A stretch of 64,000 bases of DNA from Bettongia penicillata ogilbyi (lineage: Eukaryota > Chordata > Mammalia > Diprotodontia > Potoroidae): NCBI GenBank assembly GCA_023548195.1, contig JAJHZJ010000531.1, forward strand, positions 3,768,802 to 3,832,801. The letters are read 5' to 3'. A program made the position numbers and the translations under genes. The notes below the pieces were generated by a model. It was not told where the DNA came from and searched no databases. It saw nothing but the letters and a program-made list of their open reading frames with translations. Below, one piece after another: positions 23,710-36,149 of this stretch (positions are counted from its first letter, which is position 1; each line of letters opens with the position of its first letter).

Positions 23710-24095
23710 CTTTCCAGTCTTCTTACACCTCATTCGCCAACATCTATATGACACTGGCCTTCTGGCTGTTCCATGAACAAGACACTTCATCTTCTGTGCT
23801 CTGGGCATTCTCTCTGGCTGTGTACCATGCCTGGAATGCGCTCTCCCTGGTTTCCTTTAAGTCCCAACCAAAAACCCACCTTTTTCAGGAAGCCTTTCCT
23901 AACCCATCTTATTTCCAGGGCTTTCCCTCTTTTAATTATTTCCTATTTATCCTGTATATAGCTTGCTTTGTATTTTTTTTTGTATGTTGTCATCCATTAG
24001 AGTACAAGCTTATTGAGGGCAGGACTGTCTTTTGCCTCTTTATGTATCCCTAGTACTTAGCACAGTGCCTGACTGTGCTTAATAAATATTTATGG
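23710..24095 (+). mobile_element. L2 LINE 3' end
   Basis: Follows the L2 3' end: TCCATGAACAAGACACTTC, CCATGCCTGGAATGCGCTC, TCAGGAAGCCTTTCCTAACC, TTGAGGGCAGGACTGTC, then AGTACTTAGCACAGTGCC and AATAAATATTTATGG. Confidence 0.85.
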
Positions 24096-24112
24096 ATGGA
24101 TGGATGGATGAC
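24087..24112. repeat. Short (ATGG)n
   Basis: TATGGATGGATGGATGGATG directly after the L2 3' terminus; possibly the L2 terminal tandem repeat. Confidence 0.7.
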
Positions 24113-24192
24113 TATATATGATGTTAGGCTCTTTAGGAGTTAAGCATCCTTTTTAATCTCCACCTCTTTACCCTATCACTCCCAAAGCAGTC

Positions 24193-24232
24193 AATTTACA
24201 GCATTTAGTAAGCACTTACTGTGTACTAGGAA
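24193..24232 (-). mobile_element. L2 3' tip, reverse
   Basis: TTTAGTAAGCACTTACTGTG is the reverse of the L2 terminus. Only ~40 bp. Confidence 0.55.
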
Positions 24233-24509
24233 CAACCTTTCCAGAGCAAGATGATGGCATGGGAATAGCTACTGGAGTATTTTTTTTTCTCTTGAACCAT
24301 GTGCTGACAAATGAAATTTTACTTTACTATCATTTCCTTCTCATTCTAACCCCTTATTCTCTTCTTCTCCCCTTGTCCCCTTCTACTCAAAATATTCAAT
24401 AATGACACTCTCCTTCTGTGTGTTATTCTCTAAAAATAACTTCTTTTCCTCCCTTTCATTTTTCAAAACTTTTATTTTTCCCCAGCAGAACAGGTTATTA
24501 ATCAAGTTA

Positions 24510-25020
24510 CATGGATTGATTAATTATAAATCATGTGCTACACATTATCTTCAGCAGTAGGAATGTAAAGAAAGGTTAAAAAAGATCTCTGTTGTCAAGG
24601 AGTTTGTGGTCTAATGGGGGAGAGAACATACAGACAATTGTGTGCAAATAGATATATACAAAACAAATTGGAGATAAATCTGAGAGAAGACACTAAAGTT
24701 AAGGGGGACAGAGAAAGGCTTCTTACAGCAGGTGGGACTTTAACTCATATTTGAAAGGAAGTGGGGAAGCCAAGAAGCAGATATGAATAAGGAGGGAGAG
24801 AGTTCTAGGTATAGGAAAGAGCTAGGAGAAAATGGTAGTAGTATGAAGATGGACTGTCTAATGTGAGAAACATAGAGGAACACTAGCTTATCTGGTGTAT
24901 GTAGCAAAATAAGTAAGCAGTGAGAAGAATGGAAAGGTAAGAAGAGGCCAGGTTGTAAATGGCTTTAAAGATAAACTAAGGATTTTCTTTTTGATCCTGG
25001 AAATAAGAGGGAGCCACTGT
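24510..25020 (-). mobile_element. L2 LINE 3' half, reverse
   Basis: Contains TCAAGGAGTTTGTGGTCTAATG, AAATTGGAGATAAATCTGAG, GGCTTCTTACAGCAGGTGGG, and GAAGAGGCCAGGTTGTAAATGG, then AGGGAGCCACTG. All are antisense L2 landmarks in the expected order. Confidence 0.8.
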
Positions 25021-25029
25021 GGGGACCCT

Positions 25030-25770
25030 GGTCAAGTTACTTAGCCTAGTACATCTATAATCAAAGAAGTTACTGATCTACATTAGTAGAGAAGATTCCT
25101 CACTCGGAATTTCCTGTGGTGGTGAAATTATAGGTCTGGACAAAAAAAAGATCTCATCTTTCTCTGATTTCACTTTCTGTACCACTTGGCGTACAACAGA
25201 TAGAGTTGTCCCAGTAACCCATCAAAATCAAGTATATGCATAAATTCATATTTATGTATATGCACATATATGTCTATTTCAAACCCCTCTAAATTGAGAG
25301 TCCTTTACTTTGAAAGTACTATGAAAAAGATGATCTCCTTTATTCTCATACTTTTAAGAAGATATAAAGTAGCGTAGTGAGAGAGAAAGTCAATGCATTT
25401 TAGTTTTCTTAGAATTTTTCTCAATTCTTTTGAACCTTGGGCATTTTAAACAGTTAATGAATTTAGATTTTAAAGGAACCGAAGAGGGCATATATAATAT
25501 ATATGATGATACTTTCCATACAGTGTACAAAATCCAGTGTCCTGGCAATTACCTAGTCTGTTTACTTTTACAATGCTTAGACTATTGAACTCACAGAATT
25601 GCTGTAAAGAAACCTTTTTCTAAACTATAAAGCCTTATGTAAGTATAAGTTATTATCACGTCATTATAATCACTTGGTGTTGGGAAGAGCATCCGACTAC
25701 CTGAAATATGTTATTATGTTGCTGGGTAGGGCTAATTGTTAAAAATTATAGTAGAATTAAAATGCTCTTC
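25030..25770. other. No recognised feature
   Basis: AT-rich with a short TATAATATATATG stretch near 25491. No exon or repeat assignable. Confidence 0.35.
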
Positions 25771-25774
25771 ATTG

Positions 25775-25985
25775 TGGACCTCTGCAGAGCAGGGAATCTC
25801 CTTTCATCTGGGTGCAAATTCTTCAGAAACTCAGTCGTTATCTTCCTCTTAGTCTTTATCTCCAGGCTAAACATCTTAATCATAATTTCCTCATATTGTT
25901 TTGGTTTCATTCTATCAAAATTTATCAGCGTTGCTCTTAAAATATAGCACTCAGAATTGAACATAATGCCTTAGATAAACTCTAA
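25775..25985 (-). mobile_element. L3/CR1 LINE fragment, reverse
   Basis: Tracts like CTCCAGGCTAAACATCTTAA and CACTCAGAATTGAACATAATG parallel the antisense L3 sequence in 45005-45230. Diverged. Confidence 0.5.
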
Positions 25986-26019
25986 CCAGTGGGAAGTATA
26001 TTGAGACTGATCTGGACAA

Positions 26020-26275
26020 TATGTTGCTGTTCAGTCATTTCAGTTGTGTCCAACTCTTTGTGACCTCATTTGAGGTTTTCTTATCAAAGATACTGGAGGG
26101 GTTTGCATTCCTATTCTGGGTCATTTTACTTGAGGAAAATCAGGCAAATAAGTTTAAGTAACTTGCCCAGAGTCACACCGCTAGTAAGTGTCTGAGCCCA
26201 GATTTGAACTCATGACAAGGAGTCTTCCTGCCTTCAGGCCTAGCACCTTGCCCTCTAGCCACCCTGGACAGTACA
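26020..26275 (-). mobile_element. RTE-tailed, tRNA-headed SINE (MAR-type), reverse
   Basis: The plus strand opens with TTGCTGTTCAGTCATTTCAG and TGTCCAACTCTTTGTGACC, the complement of an RTE 3' tail. It passes through AAGATACTGGAGGGGTTTGC and the core TTGCCCAGAGTCACACCGCT, and ends in a tRNA-like head (CACCTTGCCCTCTAGCCACC). Confidence 0.8.
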
Positions 26276-26489
26276 TATATGCATGTATTAATGCAGCTTA
26301 GTATTATGTTAGCCTTTTTGCTATTCATGTAACAGAATGGGAGCTTAAACTTTAGGATCTAAAAGCTGAACTGTTTTGTTATCTCCATAAAATTTCATCT
26401 TGTCTGTTTTACCACCACCCCACATTTTTAAAATCTAATTGTCATTTTGTAGTATTAAATATCCCTTGTGTCATGTTCACTTTTAATTA

Positions 26490-26682
26490 ACATGCCTACT
26501 TTTAAAAAATATTTTATTGATAGCTTCTATTTTTTCATCATCTATATTTTCCAATATATTCCTCTTTCTTCTCCATACCAGAGTGTCATCTCTTATAACA
26601 AAGAAAATAGTTTAGCAAAACTTACACACTAGCCAAGTCTATTGCCTGTGTTGAGTTCTATCGTCATAGACACATACACACA

Positions 26683-26713
<31 letters not shown>

Positions 26714-27120
26714 GGGAAGCAGGTATGTCTTCATATCTTTTCTTTGGGACTAAGCTTGATCACTATAATTCCACAATTCAGTATTGTCTCTGTCTTTATT
26801 GTTTTCATTTACATTGTTGTCTTTGTAAATAGTTTTCCTAGTTTATCATTTTATGTATCTTCTCTTCCTTCTCCCTTCTCAATCAGACTTAGCATTTCTT
26901 ACACCAAAAGTACGATCGAGAGAGAGAGATTGTGTGTGTGTGTATGTGTGTGTAAGGACTTTTTTAGAATCATTAACCTCCTTTGGGATACATGGCCAAC
27001 AGCAGAACCTCTGCTTCAAGATGTATGGATGTTTTAGTCATTTTCTTAGAGTAGTTTCAAATTGTTTCCTAGATTGTTTGGGTTAATTCACAACTTCATC
27101 AACAATAGATTTCTGTGCCT
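26490..27120 (-). mobile_element. L1 3' UTR fragment of an older family, reverse
   Basis: Begins with TTTTAAAAAATATTTTATTG (tail side) and parallels 27186-27590 and 28545-29155. A CA array (26668-26714) and a TG array (26932-26954) interrupt it. Confidence 0.6.
26668..26714. repeat. (CA)n microsatellite
   Basis: An ACACAC array of about 45 bp with a few interruptions at its left end. Confidence 0.93.
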
Positions 27121-27185
27121 GCCTTTCCATTATCTATTCATTTTAATAACTTTCCACTCTATTCCCATTTTTATCATTCTTTCTC

Positions 27186-27590
27186 ACATTTTAAAAATAA
27201 ATATTTTATTGGTTCTTTTTTTTTTATCACTGTCACATCCCAATATACTCTTTCCTCAGTAAGACCCTTCTTATGACAAAAAAGTATATTTAATAAAAAA
27301 AAAAACCCATCCCTCTAAAACATTTTAGTCTGTGTGTATCTCATTCTGTGTAGTCCCCTGCCTCTAAAGAGAAAAGTGGAAGGTGTGCTTCACAGACATT
27401 CCTCTAAAGGTTACAATCATCTGGCTTTGATATCTTTCAGTGTTCTTGTCACTAAATTAATTGTTCTGTTCACTTTGATCTGTATCAGTTCCTATACATT
27501 TTCTCTAGTTTTTCTGTTTTCTTCACATTTGTCATTTTTCATGGTGCAATAATGTTTTCACATGCCACAATTTAACTCCCCCAAGATAAC
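27186..27590 (-). mobile_element. L1 3' UTR fragment of an older family, reverse (second copy)
   Basis: Starts TTTTAAAAATAAATATTTTATTGG at its tail side and includes TCTTATGACAAAAAAG and later TTTTTCATGGTGCAATAATG. Shares its layout with 26490-27120. Confidence 0.6.
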
Positions 27591-27604
27591 AGCCACCCAC
27601 TCTA

Positions 27605-27690
27605 GTATTTTTGCCAAGAAAACCCCAAATGAGGTCATGAAAAGTCCAACATGACTGAAAAAAACACTGCACAGCAACAACAAAAATTAT
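27605..27690 (+). mobile_element. RTE-type SINE/LINE 3' tail
   Basis: AAACCCCAAATGAGGTCATG, AAGTCCAACATGACTG and the terminal ACAGCAACAACAA are the RTE 3' end in forward orientation. Confidence 0.7.
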
Positions 27691-28544
27691 TAATTCGATT
27701 CTATCACCTATTCTATTTTACATAGATTTTATTTTATATTCCTATTTATATAGCAAGCTGTTTGATGATGATGTAATGTAATAGAATAATAGTTGATAGC
27801 CAAATAACATCAAAAACCTTTTGTAGTATTTAGTAGGCACATTGTTGTGTCTTTATTGTAACTTCTTAAGAGAAAGCATGTGCCTTTGCATTCTCAGTTC
27901 TCCCTACCTTCATTTGTATTCCCTAGGAGCATTTTATAGCTTCTACAATTTTCAAATTGGCAACAGTCAAAAAGAAAACTTCCTCAGACACCTTAATACC
28001 TTTTTTGAAATTCTAATACGTACGTGTGTGTGTGTGTGTGTGTCTGTGGATAAATTATAAGCTTGGAGTTCACACCTACTCAGTCTTCAAGTCTGGCATA
28101 TTTATTCTGACTCTTCTGGTTGTGGGCTGGTATGGTTTCCTTAGGTGGTAGTCGCCCAAAGAACCACCAGCTTCCAAGGAGGAGGAAGTGATGAATTATG
28201 CAGTCATAAGTACTTTCCCCTACAGAAGCTTCAAATTTGCCAGGAAAGTAAGCGTCCCCCTAAAATTTAGACTGCCAGAAAGTTTTTATTTTAGCATCTT
28301 TTGTTAAGCCTTAAAATATGTTGAGTGTAACCCACTATACAGATGTTATCTGTATGTTGCTTTATCTTAAGAATTTAAATAAGATTATTATATGGAATTA
28401 GCTGTTCGATATGAGTGAGGAAGATGTACAAAAGCCTTTTTTGTTAAAGAGTATTAAATTAATTTTAAATGTTTACAAAAGAGTCAAGAGCTTAGAACAT
28501 TTTTGAAGTAACATTTACTTTCTTTGAAGATACTAAATTTTAAA
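27691..28544. other. Mostly unrecognised, with (GT)n at 28020-28045
   Basis: The GTGTGTGTGT array is about 25 bp. The remainder, including 28080-28260, shows nothing assignable. Confidence 0.4.
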
Positions 28545-29155
28545 TAAATTTTTATTGATTTTTTTGTTTTTATATCACCTAAATTTCCATATGAATTTCT
28601 CTCCTCTTTCCTCCCAGAAAGCCATCTTTAGTAACTGAATATTTTTAAAAGAGAAAGATGAAAAAGAGAAGAGTAAATCAGCAAAAGCAATCAGTACATC
28701 AAGAAATTCTAAAACTATGTGATGATTAACACTTATGACCTCCTACCTCTGCAAAGAATTGAGGGAGGTGCCTTCTCATATCTCTACTTTGGAGACCTCT
28801 GTGTTATTTGTTATTTTGCACCATTCACTTTTGATTGTTTTGTGGTCACCCTTTCCTTCTACATTGTTGTAATCATTTATTCTGTTTACTTCACTGCCTC
28901 AGTGCAAGTAAGTCTATGATTTTCGGTATCATATTGGTCATTTTTTAAAATTTATCACAGTAATATTCCACTATATTCATGTACCACAGTACATTTAGTC
29001 ATTCACCAAGCAATAGAAACTTAACTTTATTTCCACTTCTTTCTTACAATAAAATATTTTGGGATATTTGGGACTTTTTTTTTTCTAATCAGTGACCTCC
29101 TTGAAAGTATTTGCCAAGTAATAGAATCTCTGGTCAAAAAGAATGAAAATTTAAT
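28545..29155 (-). mobile_element. L1 3' UTR fragment of an older family, reverse (third copy)
   Basis: T-rich tail edge TAAATAAATTTTTATTG, followed by CAGTAATATTCCACTATATTCATG and CTAATCAGTGACCTCCTTG, the antisense 3' region of an old L1 family. Confidence 0.6.
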
Positions 29156-29159
29156 TACT

Positions 29160-30690
29160 TAAAGTAGGTTATCCCCTCTGTCATCCTCATTTTCTCCTTA
29201 ATCTTCAATACTCCTGTGTACTAGCTGCTTTTCTGCTGCCTAAAAACAAACCCATGTCTTCCTCATCCTCAAGGGCCTTCACTTGATTCATTCATCCCTA
29301 TTGTTCCACATCTCTCCTCCTTTTTGTGGCTACATTCCTTTAGAAAGCCATCTACAATAGGTGCCTATACTTCTCTCTTCTCATTCACTTCTCAACTCTT
29401 TCCAGTATGGCTGAAACTATTCCCTTCAAAGTTACCAGTAATCTTATTGCCAGATCTAATGACCTTATATCACTAATCATGCTTCGTGGTCACTCTGTAG
29501 TATTTGACACTGTTGACCACCTCTTCTCCCAGATACTCTGTCCTCTATTTTCATGGCATTGATATCTCTTGATTCGCCTGTTCGTGTTTCTGCTCTTTCT
29601 CTTCCTTTGATGAACCATTACTCATAGACTGTCCTTTAACTACATTCTCTCTCCCAGTGACTCCCATGGATTCTATTTTTCAACTTTTCACAGATGACTC
29701 CCAGATATTTATATAGTGCCAGTCTCACATTTAAAACTAGATTCTTCTAAGCATCTCAGACTCAACTTTGCCTTTCCTCAAAATCTACCACTCTTCTATA
29801 CTTAGTTATTTCTTTTAACGATCTCCTATTTCTCTTACTCTCAGCTGTGACTGATGAGCTTTCTTTCACTTTATCTAATCTTGGTTTAAAGCCTAACAGG
29901 TCACTTTATGGCCATCTCTATCCCATAACACTTTTCTTCCCCTTCTCCTGATGTCCATCTCTTTTTGCCTCTCCACTAGATAATTACAAAAATTTCTCAC
30001 CTGATCTCCTTGCCTCAAGTCTCTCCGTTTCACTCCTTCATCTGCACAGCCAACAAAGTGATTTTCCAAGTGTCACTCGGTAAACTACTGTTTCCACAAG
30101 GATCAAATATAAATTCTTCTATTTGTTATTTCATTCCCTTTACATTCTGGCTCTAGCCTACCTAGTCTATTTTTGCAGCCATATTAAATATTACTCTGTT
30201 ATTTTTTGTGTTATACCACCTCCAGTGAGCTGCCTATGGGTGCAGTAAATATAGCTTTGGGCCTAGAGTCAGGAAGACCTGAGTTCAAATTCACCCTCAG
30301 TTACTTCCTAACTATGTGATCCTGAGTAAATCACTTAATCTCTGCCTGTCTTAGTCTCATCAGTCGCAGAACTATCGATAATAGCACCTACCTCCCAGGG
30401 TTGATGTTAGGACCAAATGAGGTAATATTTGTAAAGTACTTAGTACAATGCCTGGCAGTAGAAGCTGCTTAAATGTTTATTCCCTTACCCCCAGTTTTTG
30501 TCACCACAATCCCTCCCCTCCCCACCAGATTGCCTTGTATTCATTTTGCTTATATCCTGTATATATTTGTATGTATATGTTGTTTCCCTTTAAAGAGTGT
30601 CAATTCCTGTTTTGTTCTCATATCTTAAGTTCCTAACACAAGGACCATAATGATTTCATAAGTGCTTGTTGATTTATAAATTCTCCTTTT
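29160..30690 (+). mobile_element. L2 LINE, forward, interrupted by a SINE
   Basis: L2 ORF2 and 3' end. Landmarks are AGTATTTGACACTGTTGACC (29500-29519), TTTTCACAGATGACTCCCAG (29685-29704, the RT catalytic F-x-D-D box, with the usual first residues altered), the 3' coding part to ~30210, and a 3' terminus at 30520-30680. A SINE lies at 30215-30465. Confidence 0.75.
30215..30465 (+). mobile_element. CORE-SINE (MAR/MIR-type) inside L2
   Basis: CTAGAGTCAGGAAGACCTGA, GTTCAAATTC, then CTATGTGATCCTGAGTAAATC, then CACCTACCTCCCAGGGTTG and AATGCCTGGCA. Full head-to-tail order; it separates L2 body from L2 3' end. Confidence 0.75.
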
Positions 30691-30822
30691 ACAGAAAAGG
30701 AAACTCAGGCTAGGAAGAACTTAAATGATTTCCTTATGGACACAAAGCTAAGTTAATGTCTGAGGCAAGATTTGAACCCTGAATCCAAATCCAGCACTCT
30801 ATCCATTATGCCACATTGCCTC
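30690..30822 (-). mobile_element. CORE-SINE, reverse
   Basis: TTACAGAAAAGGAAACTCAGG, GAGGCAAGATTTGAACCCTG, and CACTCTATCCATTATGCCAC (tRNA-like head, antisense). Confidence 0.75.
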
Positions 30823-30824
30823 GA

Positions 30825-31255
30825 AAGCCTGTTTCCAGCATCTGTGATAACCTTTCACTTCTCTGCTCTCCACCTTTTGTGTCCAAGATAAGATGCAAAT
30901 AACTTGACACTCCAACTGGTATGTTATCTCCTGTGTTGGGATGGGCCACATCCAATTCCCTTGATAGTAGTCAAAATCCTGCTGTCCTTTCAAGTTTCAG
31001 CTCCAGTGCTACCTCCTTTGACAAGCTTACCCACATCTTTCATCTCTCCCTCTGGTTCTAGGGCTCCACTTGCTGTTGCTATGAGTCCTTGCCCACTTTC
31101 TCTAAAGTCCCACAAGTCTCTAATAATCCCAGAAGTTCTACCTCAGAGATCCTCCTAGAAATCCCCTCACTTCTGTCATAATGTCCAATTAGTTAAATTC
31201 ATCAAACATTTATTAAGCAACTGCTAAATGTCAGGTACCTGGTTTCTCTCAGAGA
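30825..31255. mobile_element. L2-like fragments
   Basis: 30990-31020 (TTTCAGCTCCAGTGCTACCTCC) resembles forward L2 3' sequence. 31196-31235 (TCATCAAACATTTATTAAGC) is a reverse L2 terminus. Boundaries are uncertain. Confidence 0.4.
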
Positions 31256-31351
31256 AACCAAAAGAATTCATAGGGAGCTGGGGTGGAGAGAGACACCAGA
31301 GGGTGTGCTTTTTGTATTGGGAATAAAGTTCTGACAAAAGAAAGACTAATG

Positions 31352-31530
31352 TTCTATTTTTTTTACATTCATTTTTTATTTTGAGTTTCAGTTTCCTCCC
31401 TCCTTCTAGCCTTTCCCTTATCCATTGAGAAAGTAAGTAAATATGATACACATTATATATGTGAAGTCATGCAAAACATTTTTCATATTAACCATGTTAA
31501 AAAAAGCAAGAAAGAGAGTAAAGATAATTT
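31352..31530 (-). mobile_element. L1 3' UTR scrap, reverse
   Basis: TTTTTTTTACATTCATTTTTT at the tail side, then pyrimidine-rich CCCTCCTTCTAGCC, as in the L1 3' ends elsewhere in the window. Confidence 0.5.
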
Positions 31531-31857
31531 TTTAAGAAAACCTTTTACTACATGTACTTTTAAAATATTTAAAGGGTGTTTTTATTTTTTTTAAATAATT
31601 TTTATAATCTATACTTTTCGCTTCTTCAGATTAGGCTTATCTTCAAGAAGTCTAAATTAGCAAGGCTTCACTATATATAGTTTGTAATTTCATTTCCTCA
31701 TACAATGATATAGTAAAAATGGCTGAAAATTGTATTAGCTTCAGTACAGTGTTAAATACTGCGAGTTTTACAAAGAATATATATCATTGCCTTCAAGTAA
31801 TGTAGACTGTAGTTGATCCAACAAACTACAGAGACATAAAAGATAACTAAGAATATA

Positions 31858-31985
31858 AGGCATTGTGGTATAGTGGAAAGAGCACTGATATCTGGATACC
31901 TGCATTTGAATCCCAGTTTTGACACTTACTAGCTGTGTGACCCTGGGCAAGTCATTTAACCTCAATTGCCTCTATAAAATAATAA
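31858..31985 (+). mobile_element. CORE-SINE (tRNA-derived), well preserved
   Basis: GGCATTGTGGTATAGTGGAA, AGAGCACTGATATCTGG, GAATCCCAGTTTTGACACTT and CTAGCTGTGTGACCCTGGGC: tRNA-like A/B-box region followed by the conserved core. Confidence 0.85.
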
Positions 31986-32944
31986 CATTAGTACTTTCAC
32001 TATATATGTGATGGATTTGGTGAAAGTCACTTGTGTACATGTGACCTATTATTATTACACACCCAATAACAGGTATAGAAAATAAGTGGGAGAGAGATTT
32101 GTAAGCTTGGTTGGTTAGAGAAGGCCCTTAGCTAATATTTGGAGGGTAGGAATTAAGGAGAGAGGGAGTAGAGTATTCTAGATGGGAAGAATTCTACAGA
32201 AATCTTCACAAGGTAAACTTAACATAAATTTAAGGAAATACTTCCTTAAAATACAAGCACAACAACATTTGTGAATGTTGTCTACCCAAATTCAGGCCCT
32301 AACCACTTTCACCAATAGTTCTAAATTTCACAAATTTCTATGACTATGTCACGTTGTTTCACAGTCCAATAAAACGTGCTCAGGTCTCTGCTGTCCTATA
32401 CAAAAAAGAAAAAAAGAATCTCTCAATCCTGCTATCCCTTAAACTTGTATCCTCTCTCTACTTTCTTTCATGAGGAAATTTTTTACAGGAATGAACAGCC
32501 TGAGAAAGAGTACTGGATTAGGAGTTAGAAAACCTCTATGACCCTTGGAAAGTTATGAAACTTCTATTCATCTCAATTTTTTCATCTATCAGATAAGGGA
32601 GGGGGTTCTGTAATTCTATGTGTGATATAAGCTGACTGCCTTCATGTTCCCAATCAATCAGTCACCCCTTTACCCTTTTATGATTTGATTTTGTCCCCCT
32701 GCTATTCTGCTTGAACTGCCCTTCTAATATTATAGTGACATCAGTTGTCAAATGCTAAGGTCTCAGTACCCACCACTCATGATATGTACTTTCCTCCATC
32801 AGTTTGATCTACAAATTGAGTAATTCTTTGTTGTTTCATTTAAAAGGAAGTTAATTGACTGGCACAGCTGGTTCAGCAAGTTCAACAAGCTGATATATAT
32901 GTTTCATTGTATCTCAAATGTCTTACATGTAATAGTGTTTTAAT
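31986..32944. other. Unrecognised, with a degenerate SINE at ~32495-32630
   Basis: The 32495-32630 segment has GAAAGAGTACTGGATTAGGAG, TTTTTTCATCTATCAGATAAG and TAATTCTATG, resembling a decayed SINE. The rest shows nothing assignable. Confidence 0.45.
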
Positions 32945-33105
32945 AAAACTTTATTTTATTGATTGAATGAGCAAATACTTATAAAGTACCCACTATATGT
33001 AAAACAAGTGTCTTTTTTACTGGAAAAGCAGAAGAAAAATGACCTAGTCCCTGTCCTGTTGTCAAGGAGCTTACATGGGAGGTGAAAGAAAGATGTAAAC
33101 AAGTA
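32945..33105 (-). mobile_element. L2 3' end fragment, reverse
   Basis: GAGCAAATACTTATAAAGTACCC, then TAGTCCCTGTCCTG and TCAAGGAGCTTACATGGGA. Confidence 0.65.
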
Positions 33106-33584
33106 AGTGGTATGCACTATATCCAAAGATTTTAAAAGTCATTTCAAGAAGTGGAGAAAGAACACTAATAGCTGGAGAATGGATTTGTTCATGTTCGGTT
33201 GATATCCAGAAATAGGGAAGTGACCAAATAAACTGTGGTACATTAAAGTCATACATACAGAGAGGAAGCATTCTAGATCCAGCTCAGTCACAAACGAAAT
33301 GATTCTCATAAGATCACTTTACCTTTAAGCCTTCAGATCCCTCCTTTAATAACAAGTCAATTCAACAAACATGACACACTAGTGTTGGTACAAGATTCTG
33401 GGGTAACAGAAAGGAAACACCAGAAGCTTACATTCCACTAGGGAATTGAAGGATGATTTCCTTCTTAACTCCACATGGTGGGTTATGTGGTTCTAGTGGT
33501 GTAAACTGTAGAGAAGGGTGAGAGTAACAGGTTTTGATAGCTGAGTAGAATATTAACTGTATTGGGGAGAAATTTTAGGGATCG

Positions 33585-34320
33585 AGGCCACTCAATCAGT
33601 AAGCATGTATTAAACACCTACTATGTACCAGGAACTATACTAACTTCTAGGGATACAAAGAGAGGCAAAAGACAGTTCCTGCCCTTGAAGAGGTGATAAA
33701 TTAATGGGAGAGAGAACATGAAAAAAAACTATGTGTAAATGCAATATATAGGGTAAACTAAGAGGAATTAGGAAAGGTTTCTTATAGAAGATGGGATTTT
33801 AGCTGGGACTTAAAGAAAGCTAGGGAAGCTGGGAGACAGAAATGAGGAGGGAGAGCACTCTAGGCATGGGGGCCATCCAGGGAAAATACCTTTAGCCAAG
33901 AGATGGAGTGTCTTGTTTGTGGGTCTGCAAGGAAGTAGTATCACAGGACTGATGAATATGGGGAAGGGGATGGAAGGTGTAAAAAATAACTCAGAAAGTT
34001 GGGAGGGGAGACTGGGTAATCAGGGCCTTTAAATGCCAAACAGAATTGTATATGTGATCCCAGAGGTGATGGGGGCCAGTGGAGGTTTTTGAGTAGGGGG
34101 CATAATATGGTTGAACCTGTACTTTAGGGAAACCACTTTTGTGGCTGAATGAAAGATGGACCTAGAACAGAGAGAAGCATGTTGCAGGTCAACCATCAAG
34201 GAGGCTATTGACGTACTTTAGGTGTGAGAGAGCCTGTATCAGGGTGGTGGCACTGTCAGGGAAGAGAAGGGGGAGAGGTTTATATATGAGAGATATTATT
34301 ACAAAGATAGATTTGACCGA
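33585..34320 (-). mobile_element. L2 LINE 3' half, reverse
   Basis: Clear and long. TATTAAACACCTACTATGTACC, AGACAGTTCCTGCCCTTGAAG, AGATGGGATTTTAGCTGGGAC, CTAGGCATGGGGGCCATCC, AGATGGAGTGTCTTGTTTG, and GTATCAGGGTGGTGGCACTG, in antisense order. Confidence 0.85.
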
Positions 34321-34904
34321 ATTTAGCAATAAATTGACTTAATTCTTTTGTCTACTCCTTAATCCTTATTCTTGACAAAACTCTCTTTATCTCATGATGT
34401 TCTCTGTCTGATGTATATTCTTCCTCACATGGAGTAGATGTAATTTAAATAAATATAACTAGTTAGAATTGGAATAATCATAACTTGGGAAGCAACTTAA
34501 TCAGGTTTTTAAAAAGTTATTGTTAAAATGACCTCTTTTTAAAATTTGTATTTATTTTTAAATTATGGGGCTCCACTTCAGTGTTTCAGTGACCCTGGGT
34601 TTTTAGTTTCTTTTTAGTATTTTAAATTTTTTTCCTATAACATGTATATAATATCCCCTAATTTGTATCCTGCTTTACAATTAGCAAAGAGTTTGACAGT
34701 CATCATCTCCTTTGATCCTTAAAATAACTGTTCAATAGATAGGGAAAGTAGCATTTTTTTCACCTCCTACCTCTTTTTAAACAGATAATCAAACATATAA
34801 AAAAGGAGGTTGATTTGCCTCAAATTACAGTTTCTGGAGTCAAAATGGAATATCCTCCATCCTAGATTATGAGATTCCCAGTTTTCACCCTTAGTAATGT
34901 GTGT

Positions 34905-34992
34905 GTGTATGCATGTATATATACGCATACATATGCACATACATACATATGTACGCACACAAACACACATATATACACACACACACACATAT
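34905..34992. repeat. Compound (TG/TA/CA) microsatellite
   Basis: Alternating GTGTGT, ATACATAC and CACACAC blocks over ~90 bp, alternating purine-pyrimidine throughout. Confidence 0.88.
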
Positions 34993-35034
34993 ACTGCACT
35001 ATTTATTTTGATGTACTTCAAGATTAAACTTGCT

Positions 35035-35170
35035 AATTGACCAACAAATATTTATTAGGTGGGAGTACCGTGCTTAGTGCTGAGTATACAGAAGCCAAAA
35101 AATGAAGTTCATACCTGTCCTCAGGTAAGAGGAAATAAAATGTACATGTTTAAGTAAGTACAAAAGATAC
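35035..35170 (-). mobile_element. L2 3' tip, reverse
   Basis: CAACAAATATTTATTAGGTG, TGCTTAGTGCTGAGTATAC, and CCTGTCCTCAGG fit the antisense L2 terminus. Confidence 0.6.
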
Positions 35171-36145
35171 ATCAAGTAAATGCATGTGTAAGAAACGTAG
35201 GAAACTAAAAATTATTAATTGAAGTTATTTGAAGCAGATGCTTACAAAGTTAGTGGGATGGCAAATATGCTCAATATGATACTTAATATTAGAAGATGAA
35301 CAGAGTTTTAATCTCACACTATATGAAGGGGACAAAAATTTTCCCTCATAATAAGCATTTAATTGTATTTTGGCTATTTTCTTCACAAGTATCTGCCACT
35401 AAATTCAGTTAAATAATAATGTCTCAAAGTGTTTACTATATTTTAGTGCATATGAAATGTGTAGGTTTTAAAAATAGAGTTTCAGTCTTCAGCATAAGAA
35501 ACATTGGGTTTTATCATCTTTTCTTTCCTCTACCTGTGTGATCGAGACTTAGAAAATACTTATCTTTTCATGCTTTTAGTTCTAGTTTCTCAGATTCAAA
35601 TAAATTAGTTCAGAAGAAGAATATGTACCTCTCTAAATCTTTAGAAGAAGGGATTCTAGTTAATAATGACTGATCTTACTTCAGTGGTTCCTGAATCCAT
35701 ATGCCTAAGTGATATCTGACTATTCACTGTTAACAATTTTATTAACAAATCTCATCTGAAAACAAGTTTCTCAAATGGATGACATTAGCCCTGAAACTTA
35801 TCACATTGAGTAGAATGGCATGTTTGCTGGATTCACATATTCCTTCCAACTCAACTTTATTTCTGAATATTAAAACTATTGATAGAAAATAAGCTAGAGA
35901 GAAAACACATGATTTTTTGAAAACTTATTTTTTAAATGATATATTTTCTCAAGGATTACGTAAGAATCCACAATCTCTTCCATGACTACGAATTTGTGCT
36001 TTAATTTTTTATTAAAACAGAATGTTTCACCTAAACTTGTAAAAAAAATTTTTCTCTAATTCTGTTCTCTAATAACCATTCTCTTTAAATGATCTGGCTT
36101 TTTCCCTTTCATAGTCAAGAGTACTCAGATCTGTTTTATTGATTT
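35171..36145. other. No recognised feature
   Basis: AT-rich sequence; no coding exon or assignable repeat seen. Confidence 0.35.
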
Positions 36146-36149
36146 CATA

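Noticed and set aside
31858..31985. Possible tRNA gene from A/B-box-like sequence
   Set aside because: It is the tRNA-derived head of a SINE with the CORE domain following; no complete cloverleaf was seen.
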